From a bacterium (GTDB lineage Bacteria; Patescibacteriota; Minisyncoccia; Phycocordibacterales; JAUSHB01), in the NCBI GenBank assembly GCA_030648955.1, contig JAUSHB010000002.1, forward strand, positions 1 to 45,537: a stretch of 45,537 bases of DNA, written 5' to 3'. Each line of letters begins with the position of its first letter. Position 1 is the stretch's first letter. This document shows positions 16,728-24,600 of the stretch, piece after piece. The notes beneath the pieces are model-generated. The model was not told where the DNA came from, did no database searches, and saw only the letters and a program-made list of their open reading frames with translations. The translations under genes were made by a program, and so were the position numbers.

Positions 16728-18062
16728 TTAAATGATAGAACTTTTTAGTATTTTTGTCAACTCACCTATTTCTATACGTTCCTGTTTTCCACTATCGCGG
16801 TTGCGAAGAGTGACAGTATCCTTGAGTTCTGGATTTTCTCCAAGCGTATCAAAATCAACCGTAATACAAAACGGTGTCCCGATCTCATCTTGCCTGCGAT
16901 AACGCTTTCCCACATTACCATTGTCATCCCACATCGTCTGTGGAATCTCTTTTTTAATCATTTCAAATACTTCCCGGGCTTTTTTTACCAACTCCGGCTT
17001 GTTCTTAAGAAGCGGGAACACCGCGACTTTCACGGGCGCAATGGAAGGTTTCAATTTGAGAAATACGCGCGTCCCCTCTCCGAGTTCATCTTCGGAATAC
17101 GCATCGAGGAGAATCGCGAGAAGGGTGCGGTCAAGCCCAAGCGATGGTTCAATGACATGTGGAATAAATTTCTCTTTTGTTTCTTCATTCACGTAATCAA
17201 GGGTGACACCCGAGTGCTCGCCGTGTTTACGCAGATCGTAATCGGTCCGATATGCAAGACCATACAATTCTTTTCTACCGAACGGGTAATCAAATTCAAA
17301 ATCAATGGTGCGTTTTGAATAATGCGCTCGTTCCCCGTCTTCGATCTCGTGCTCATGCACACTCTCTTTTTTAATGCCAATCGCCTCGATCCATTTCCAC
17401 ATGATATTCTTCCACATCTCAAAATATTTTTCCCATTCGGCGGGATGTATAAAATATTCTACTTCCATTTGTTCAAGTTCACGTACACGGAAAATGAAAT
17501 CGCGGGGCGTTATTTCATTGCGAAACGCTTTGCCGATCTGCCCGATGCCGAACGGTAATTTTGGGTGAAACGAGTCAATGATATTTTTAAAATTCACAAA
17601 AATTCCTTGTGCAGTTTCCGGACGTAAGTATGAGGTCGCGGCACTATCTTCCATTGCTCCGATTGCCGTCTTAAACATCATATTGAACTGTCGTGATTCC
17701 CCGAGTTTCCCGTCACATTCGGGGCATTTGTCTCCTTTAACATGATCTGTGCGAAAACGGCGCTTGCATTTTACACACTCAACAAGCGGATCAGAGAATC
17801 CCGCCACGTGTCCCGATGCTTCCCATACTTTCGCATTCATAAGTATTGCGGCGTCCACTCCATACATATCTTCCCGCTCTTCCACGAACATCCGCCACCA
17901 GAGATTTTTTACGTTATTTTTAAGCGCTACGCCCAATGGTCCCCAGTCCCACGTACCCGCAAGCCCGCCATATATTTCCGAACCTTGATACACAAACCCC
18001 CTCCTTTTTGCGAGAGAAATGATCTTTTCCATACGGTCATTTTTTTCTTGATTTTCAGCCAT
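16728..18062 (-). CDS. glyS: Glycyl-tRNA synthetase (alpha2 type)
   Basis: The product is a class II synthetase, homodimeric like the archaeal/eukaryotic and some bacterial enzymes, not the alpha2beta2 bacterial form. The start is MAENQEKNDRMEKIISLAKRRGF (18060-18062), giving 444 residues. Motifs include the N-terminal GFVYQGSEIYGGLAGTWDWGPLG, a zinc-like cluster CVKCKRRFRTDHVKGDKCPEC, motif 2 FRNEITPRDFIFRVRELEQ, and motif 3 EPSLGLDRTLLAIL. The C-terminal anticodon-binding domain (about 340-440) is complete. It follows the large surface protein gene by 28 bp, so they are likely co-transcribed. Confidence 0.97.
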   Translation of the reverse strand: MAENQEKNDRMEKIISLAKRRGFVYQGSEIYGGLAGTWDWGPLGVALKNNVKNLWWRMFVEEREDMYGVDAAILMNAKVWEASGHVAGFSDPLVECVKCKRRFRTDHVKGDKCPECDGKLGESRQFNMMFKTAIGAMEDSAATSYLRPETAQGIFVNFKNIIDSFHPKLPFGIGQIGKAFRNEITPRDFIFRVRELEQMEVEYFIHPAEWEKYFEMWKNIMWKWIEAIGIKKESVHEHEIEDGERAHYSKRTIDFEFDYPFGRKELYGLAYRTDYDLRKHGEHSGVTLDYVNEETKEKFIPHVIEPSLGLDRTLLAILLDAYSEDELGEGTRVFLKLKPSIAPVKVAVFPLLKNKPELVKKAREVFEMIKKEIPQTMWDDNGNVGKRYRRQDEIGTPFCITVDFDTLGENPELKDTVTLRNRDSGKQERIEIGELTKILKSSII

Positions 18063-18090
18063 AATTTTTTGTGGTTTTAACAATACTCGA

Positions 18091-20022
18091 TTATGGCACA
18101 ACGATGCCCTGGTTCTCAAGGAACATCGAGTCGGTACTTAGTTTGATGGTTAACGGTCGCTTGCTGTCGCGAAGGATTGTGCCAGTGAAAATATCTTTTG
18201 CAGACAAAACAATTTCAGAAGTAAGAAGCGGAATATGGTCCAATTGGCTTAAACTAGGCAGGAATGATATCTGGAACGCAACTTCTCTCGCTCCGCGAGC
18301 AATTCCCGTCCCTGCCGGAACTGTCCCTGCATTCCACGTAACCTCACCCCCAATCTCATTGTACGATACATCTTCGGAAGAAGGCGACACGACACCGAGC
18401 CATTTTACATATGTTGGAAGTGTCGTGCGCACAACCGCGGAGGAAACATCGTTAGACGAATTAGTGATTGTCCAAATAATTGTGTATGTTGTTTCTTGGT
18501 TTACTTTCGGAGGAAGCGCGCCGATGTTTTTAAAGGGTCCCGTATAATATACGGAACGTGATGCAAGATTCAGAATTGATTCAATTTTAACCTTCTTGAG
18601 AGCAACCGTATTAATCTCTTCGGGAACATTGGTATCAGAAACACGACGCCCATGGGCAGTAACCTCAATCGAAACTTCGGGTCTACCAAATGCAATTCTC
18701 CCATCTTTTGAAACCAGTGGAAGAAAGTTGAAACTGAAACCAACGCTTCCTTTTTCTCCGGGTTCTATTACCGTGAGCGGTTCGTTGCCACTTTTACTAT
18801 CCCAAACGATTGTATCATCAAGAGATCGATAAAATCCCTTGTTCCCTGCCTCAATGGAGTATCGATCAATAACATCACCGAGAAGTTTTACTTGTATCTG
18901 TCCGTCTATAATTTTTGTTGGAAGATTGTTTTCCCACAACACGTCGACACGAACTATTTTCCCACTTGATGAAATGTGTTCATTGCTTGTGTCGCCGTCG
19001 ATCACCATATCAATTGCGAGAAATGGTTTTTTTATGAAAATCGACTTCGAAACAGAGTTGTATGTTATACCGAGAGCTCGGGGGTCTCTTTCGTTTTGCG
19101 TCCCGGCATACACTCTGAATATTTTTTCCTCTTCATCTTGTCCCTCAAGCACTCCTTTTATTTTCACCACGTGCTCGGCAGAAGGTGCGAGATCCCCAAG
19201 AACCCACGTTTTATTGTCGTAGTGAGGTTTTGGATTAGCTTCTTTAAACTGGAATCCGAATGGGTAGTCAATCGAGAACACAAGACCTTTCAGCGGCACC
19301 GTACCGTTTGACTTCAAGTGAACAGTAATTTCTACCTCTTGTCTTGAGTTAGCCTCTTTGAGCATATCAATGGTGATATCAACAGGTGAAGAAATAATAC
19401 CTATGCGATATTCTTTCTTTTTTTCCAGAGTGGCATTTGACCCTTCAAAACGAAATTCTAGGGTAATCAATATATTTTTTTCGGTATTTGACTCTCCAAA
19501 TAAGACTGCGTTTGCACTTTCACGAATGGTCTCGTGTGCATTGATTTTCCCTAAGTGTTTTCTTATACGGGGGAGCGCTTCTTGGGATTCCGTTGATGTG
19601 TATGAGCCTTCCGGATATTCAATAAGAAGATCTGCTGATTCGATTGCCACGTCGTTATTGTTGGTTATAATCATGGCCATAGCAAGAACATCCCCTCCTG
19701 ACAAGGAAACAGGTCCTTCAACGGAAATATCGACGTTATTGGCAGACAAAAGATTTGACCCTTTAAAGAAATATATGAGCGCGATAGATACCGCGATAAT
19801 AAAAAATGAAAACGATAGGATAAGAATTTTCTTAAGCATTCGATTGTGTGATGGGTTATATGCAACAACAAACGGCGAATCTTCTTTTTTCTCAGTACTC
19901 CATGTATCGCGTACCTCATACTCCCGCTCTTTGAGTGTTTCAATAACCGGTCGATCTTTAAAATTCGGGGAGTATAATTTTTTATTAGTTTCCTCTATTC
20001 TACTTTTGGGTTTTTCGGGCAT
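18091..20022 (-). CDS. Large membrane-anchored protein with repeated beta-sandwich domains
   Basis: The 643-residue protein has a charged cytoplasmic N-terminus (1-62), one membrane segment (about 64-86) and a long extracellular region. That region contains several domains resembling DUF11/CARDB-type adhesive modules (VDISVEGPVSLSGGDVLAMAMIITNNND, then later segments such as QETTYTIIWTITNSSNDVSSAVVRTTLP). There is no catalytic motif. Proteins of this layout sit beside glyS in other Parcubacteria as far as I recall. Cell-surface display is likely; the ligand is unknown. The long plus-strand frames across this gene are shadows. Confidence 0.85.
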   Translation of the reverse strand: MPEKPKSRIEETNKKLYSPNFKDRPVIETLKEREYEVRDTWSTEKKEDSPFVVAYNPSHNRMLKKILILSFSFFIIAVSIALIYFFKGSNLLSANNVDISVEGPVSLSGGDVLAMAMIITNNNDVAIESADLLIEYPEGSYTSTESQEALPRIRKHLGKINAHETIRESANAVLFGESNTEKNILITLEFRFEGSNATLEKKKEYRIGIISSPVDITIDMLKEANSRQEVEITVHLKSNGTVPLKGLVFSIDYPFGFQFKEANPKPHYDNKTWVLGDLAPSAEHVVKIKGVLEGQDEEEKIFRVYAGTQNERDPRALGITYNSVSKSIFIKKPFLAIDMVIDGDTSNEHISSSGKIVRVDVLWENNLPTKIIDGQIQVKLLGDVIDRYSIEAGNKGFYRSLDDTIVWDSKSGNEPLTVIEPGEKGSVGFSFNFLPLVSKDGRIAFGRPEVSIEVTAHGRRVSDTNVPEEINTVALKKVKIESILNLASRSVYYTGPFKNIGALPPKVNQETTYTIIWTITNSSNDVSSAVVRTTLPTYVKWLGVVSPSSEDVSYNEIGGEVTWNAGTVPAGTGIARGAREVAFQISFLPSLSQLDHIPLLTSEIVLSAKDIFTGTILRDSKRPLTIKLSTDSMFLENQGIVVP

Positions 20023-20085
20023 AAGGCGGATATTAAGATAATGTATATACAGTATACACTAAAGAGCTTTTAGCTTCATTAGTTT

Positions 20086-20265
20086 CTTAGAGCCCGTTCA
20101 ACATCTAGACGTAAAATATGTTGCAAAACATTGCTTGCCTGTTAAAACTCTCGAATTTCGGCTACAAATCACTCATTCCTCCTCAACGTATCTCGCGGAC
20201 TTCATGATTTTTCGCTCGAAATTCGAGAGTTTTAACGAGGCATTAGATGTTGAACCGGCTCTAAG
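20086..20265. mobile_element. MITE-like 180-bp element with 22-bp terminal inverted repeats
   Basis: The ends 20086-20107 and 20244-20265 are inverted repeats matching at 21 of 22 positions (starting CTTAGAGCC). Inside, a perfect 20-bp inverted repeat (20141-20160 and 20217-20236) flanks a 56-nt loop. TTT borders both sides and may be a 3-bp target duplication. It encodes nothing of note. The spacer around it also holds degenerate AGCTTC/AAAGCT units (20062-20085, 20266-20290). Confidence 0.65.
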
Positions 20266-20348
20266 TTTCGAAAATTTTTAAAGCTGTTCTGTTATTTGTT
20301 GTCGTAAAACATACAAAACAGTGACTTCATTTGTGTGGGGTCAAAAAT

Positions 20349-20939
20349 TCACAGATGGCTTTCTTTAAGGGCGTTATTTATATATTTATTTGCTTCCATG
20401 CGAATCCTCGAAAACCTCTCAAGTCCTTCTCTATTCCATGTTACATCATTCAGAAATTCGTCGAATTTTTTTGTTTCTCCCCAATATCCCAGTTCATTGA
20501 GAACTCGAAGCACGATCAGGGCCTCCAGTGAACGCAGTTGTTCAGAATTTAATGATTCCTGTTCAAGAAATACGAGTCCGGAAAGAAATTCCTCATACAA
20601 CTTTTCATGAGGACTTTCCCCGGGCATAAGGCGCCGAAGGAGCGATGCGAGTCGGGCATAGAGGGCAATCTTTTCTTGACTGTTCACGAGCGAAGTAAAC
20701 GAATGGAGGCTCTGTGTGTTTGTCACCCGCCAAACTTCTTTTCCCCGCACCAGATCAATGTAGGTGTGGGAAAGTGTGTTGAGGCTGTAGCGCAATTTTG
20801 ATTTCAATTCACGAATTCCTTGCGCCACAACACCAAGAAGGCCCAAGTCTTTGGTGAGAATAAAAAGAAAGCGGTTTGATTCGCCGATGGGGATTGAACC
20901 CAAAACAATTCCTTCTGTGTGGTATATGGTGTGCGACAT
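20349..20939 (-). CDS. recO: DNA repair protein RecO
   Basis: RecO anneals SSB-coated DNA and loads RecA in the RecFOR pathway. The 196-residue protein has the N-terminal OB fold (MSHTIYHTEGIVLGSIPIGESNRFLF, then LGLLGVVAQGIRELKSKLR). A helical domain follows (SLLRRLMPGESPHEKLYEEFLSGL). It is somewhat shorter than E. coli RecO (242) and lacks the Cys4 zinc module of many RecO proteins. It is the last gene of the run ileS-orf60-2H-recO. Confidence 0.9.
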   Translation of the reverse strand: MSHTIYHTEGIVLGSIPIGESNRFLFILTKDLGLLGVVAQGIRELKSKLRYSLNTLSHTYIDLVRGKEVWRVTNTQSLHSFTSLVNSQEKIALYARLASLLRRLMPGESPHEKLYEEFLSGLVFLEQESLNSEQLRSLEALIVLRVLNELGYWGETKKFDEFLNDVTWNREGLERFSRIRMEANKYINNALKESHL

Positions 20940-20974
20940 AAAAATATAAATCTCACTCTATAAAAACTATGACT

Positions 20975-21490
20975 CTAATCCTTATTTTTTACGTGATATA
21001 TAGCTTTTTTGACGCGTAAAAACTGGGGACCATTATAAGCGATTTTACTTGTATCAAAGTCTTTTTTTACAAACGCAACCGTGATATGTGGCACATATTC
21101 AAATTTTTGAAATTCCGCAAAATGAGGGAATTTTTTTAATTCTTCGTGATATTTTTTAATATTATTTTCTTTGTCTTTTACAGAAAGATACAAAACTTTG
21201 TATTCCTGGTCCATGGGAGAAAAGACGCCAACCTTATCTATTTCTATATTTTCTAAATTCATGCTATCTATAAAATCCTGAATATCATCTTTTTTATAAA
21301 CAAGTTCTTCGTTAAATCCATAAAATAAGGTTAGGTGTAAATCGTCTGTCACATTACCACCATCAATTTTTTCTTTTTTTGAAATAAAATAAAAATCTCT
21401 ATCTTGTATAATTTTCGACCAATCTCTAACTAAATTTTTTTCTTTATCCGCAAAATAAACGGCGATGTAACCAGTTTTTTGTTTATCCAT
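20975..21490 (-). CDS. 2H phosphoesterase (2'-5' RNA ligase/cyclic phosphodiesterase-like)
   Basis: The 171-residue protein has the two H-x-T signatures of the 2H superfamily: HLT (52-54, DDLHLTLFYGF) and HIT (135-137, EYVPHITVAFV), spaced as in the LigT/ThpR fold. Such enzymes act on cyclic phosphates or 2'-5' bonds of RNA ends or nucleotides. Which substrate this one uses cannot be read from the sequence. It is 14 bp from the 60-residue gene and 36 bp from recO, so an operon with ileS is likely. The link to a histidine phosphatase domain in IleRS is notable. Confidence 0.82.
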   Translation of the reverse strand: MDKQKTGYIAVYFADKEKNLVRDWSKIIQDRDFYFISKKEKIDGGNVTDDLHLTLFYGFNEELVYKKDDIQDFIDSMNLENIEIDKVGVFSPMDQEYKVLYLSVKDKENNIKKYHEELKKFPHFAEFQKFEYVPHITVAFVKKDFDTSKIAYNGPQFLRVKKAIYHVKNKD

Positions 21491-21504
21491 ATAATATAAA
21501 TTAA

Positions 21505-21687
21505 TTATGATAATACTAAAACTTGAGAAACGTCGTCAGAATCTTTTTTTGAAAAAACAGTGTGCCCCTTCTTGGTTTCAATGAGTAATTTTCCTGCATA
21601 TTCCGGATAATTACTTAAGAGAATCTTTTCAACCCTTAAGATTTCTTTTGCTTTTTCTATGGTGGAATTTGTTGGTATTTTTTCCAT
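21505..21687 (-). CDS. Small conserved-looking hypothetical protein, 60 residues
   Basis: MEKIPTNSTIEKAKEILRVE starts 4 bp after the ileS stop and ends 15 bp before the 2H phosphoesterase start. That tight spacing is the main support. The protein is Lys/Glu-rich with one predicted helix (about 10-24) and beta-strands (34-58). No family was recognised. It could be a small partner of one of its neighbours. Confidence 0.6.
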   Translation of the reverse strand: MEKIPTNSTIEKAKEILRVEKILLSNYPEYAGKLLIETKKGHTVFSKKDSDDVSQVLVLS

Positions 21688-21690
21688 AAA

Positions 21691-24600
21691 TTATTTTCTC
21701 AAGCGCACCATGAACGTGAGATCATCGATGGTAATTCCTTCTCCCGCAGTCATTGCCGTAAACGCAATATCCTTAAGAAGACAGATTCGCTGTATGTCAT
21801 GCGCAAACGACTTGATAAGGTCTCCCCCGTTGTTGTCTGTTTGCACTTCCAAAACCGCGCGGTCTTTTGTGCTCAATCCTTCTTTTTTCCGCAGGTCTTG
21901 AATATTTCTTACAAATTCACGGAATTGCCCTTCTTTCTTAAGCTCTGGGGTAATTGTTGTATCAATCTCAACTTCACTTGCGCTACGAGCATCAAAAAGG
22001 ATTGCTTTTACATTCAATTCATCTTTAATCAACTGTAGCAATTCTTTATTATTTTTGATTTTTGATTTTTGATTTTTGATTTTGAGCGTAGCGATGGGTT
22101 GTCGCACCTTGATTCCCGCTTTCGCGCGCGCTTCGAGACCAAGCGATGCAATCGCCTTTGTTTCTACCATATCAACCACAAGACGTTTATCAAGAGTGGT
22201 CAACACACGTCCCTTGGGCCAGTTTTCAAGATGCACGCTTTGTGCGCTCTTTTTTTCTTTTACTTTCTGATACAGCTCCTCCGCAATAAAGGGCAAGGTC
22301 GGAGCAATAATTTTTGAGAACTCAAGCAAAACAAATCTCGTGGTCCCAAGCGCAGTTTTTCTATCGCTTGAAACATCGGACTTGAACCGATCTCGTGAAC
22401 GACGTAAATACCACGTAGAAAGATCGTCAACAAATTCTCCGATAGGACGCGTAGCATTATCAAGCTTGTAATCATCAAGTGAGTGCTCAATGGATGATTT
22501 TGTTTCATTAAGGCGTGAAAGAATCCATCGGTCAAGAATATTTTTACTCGTTCCTGTCGCTTTTACTGAAGAATCGGCATACAGTTCATAAAACGAAAGA
22601 ACATTGAGAAGCCGACCGATAACTTTCTTTTGAATTTCATCAACTCCTTTTTCGGAAAATTTAAGATCCTCACCACGCATAATGGGAGAAGATAGCATGT
22701 AATATCGGAGTGCGTCGGCGCCATACTTATTCACCATATCCTGCGGGTCGGGATAATTTTTAAGCCGCTTGCTCATTTTTTGTCCGTCTTCGGCGAGAAT
22801 AAGGCCATTCACGATAACATTTTTGAATGGGGTTTTGCCGAAAAGCCCCACAGAAAGGACGAGCATGTTGTAAAACCATCCTCGTGTTTGATCCAACCCT
22901 TCCCCAATAAAATCTGCCGGAAAATTTTTCTTAAACTCTTTTTTGTTCTCAAACGGATAATGAAATTGTGCGTACGGCATTGACCCTGACTCAAACCAGC
23001 AATCAAATACATCGGGAATGCGGCGCATTTCTCCCCCGCACGAACAGGGAAATTTTATTGCGTCGATGTAAGGGCGATGAAAGTCGAGTTCGTAGTCGGC
23101 GTTGTGGGGAAATGGACAGAATGGAACAGATATTGCTTGGGCATTTTTAAGAAAATTTTTCCCTTCCTGTTTTAATTCAGCCGCTTGTTCTGGTGTAAAA
23201 CCCTGACTTCCTGCAACAAGAGCCCATGAAGCATGGTCATGCCCAACAGTAAGAATATTTTTGTGAGAATTCTTACGATCAATTTCAAAGATAAATTCCA
23301 TTACCCTTCGCTTAACATCCATGAGATTCTCACCCTCTGGAGGAGTTTTATAGAATCTCTCTAGAGGAGAAGAGAAATATCCGTTATACTCCGCGTTTGT
23401 TTTTTTCTCAAACGTGCCAGTGTTTACTTCTCGAAGTCTCGCGTCAAATATAATGTTTTCGGAAGGTATCCCAATCTCTCGAGCTACAATTTCTGCCGTT
23501 TCTTTTGTTCGATAAAAATCAGATGAATATATAGTATCAATCTTTTTATTTCTAAGACTTTTCCCAGTTTTTATTGCTTGCCGTTTACCTTCTTCGGTGA
23601 GCTTTGAACCATTTCTCGGGTCATTGCTGACAACCGCAGATACATTATTCTCCGCTTGTGCATGGCGCATCACAATATACTGATTCCCTGATACTTCCAT
23701 ATTGTCCTGAAGCTCTTGTATAGAACCGACCACGATTTGTTTGCCACATCCTCTTTTTCCGCGTTGTTCCGCGTCAAGTCCGCGTTGGTCTGCGTTTATT
23801 TGACATTCCCATACCGGAAGCGGCGCGCCCCAGAATCGTGAACGGGAAATCGCCCAGTCTCGTGCTCCATGAAGCCACTTACCAAACCGCCCATGTTTCA
23901 TCGTCTCTGGAACCCATGTTACTTTATTATTTTCGGCAAGAAGTTTTTTCTTGATTGCTGTTACTTTTACAAACCACGATGATGCGGCGTAATTCAAGAG
24001 CGGAGTTTCACATCGCCAACAGTGCGGATACGAGTGCGTGATTTTCTGCTTATCAAAAAAAGTATTGTGCTCCTGAAGATATTTAATAACGGCAATATCT
24101 GCGGAAAGACGGGTTTTTTCGTCATCCGATTTTGGTTTCACCGACATTCCTGCAAAATCTTTAACTTCACCCGCGAATGTTCCGTCCATCCGCACATGCT
24201 GAACGAATGGAAGATGATATTTTTCTCCGAGCTTAAGGTCATCTTCGCCGAACGCAGGCGCGATATGCACGACTCCAGTTCCGCTTTCTGTTGTGACAAA
24301 TGATGCAGGATAGATTTTCCAGCCATTTTCGCGGTTTTTGAGTTTAATATCGTTTGAATAGTAATCAAAAAGTGGCTTGTATGATTTCCCGATAAGCTTC
24401 TTGCTTTCAAATTCTTCGATGATTTCATATTCTTCGCTATGAAACACGTCCGCAATACGGTCTTTCGCAAGAATATAGTATTCGTTATCTTTTAATTTTA
24501 CACCGTCATTTTGACTTTTGATTTTTGATTTTTTAATTTTGCTATAAACAATCTCCTCCCCCACCGCAAGCGCAACGTTCCCTGGCAATGTCCATGGCGT

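Noticed and set aside
18071-20041. Long plus-strand frames (158, 127, 227 codons)
   Set aside because: They lie wholly opposite the 643-residue surface protein gene and show no recognisable protein features.
20870-20915. GGTTCAATCCCC-like T-arm sequence suggesting a tRNA
   Set aside because: It lies inside recO and no acceptor or anticodon stem can be formed around it.
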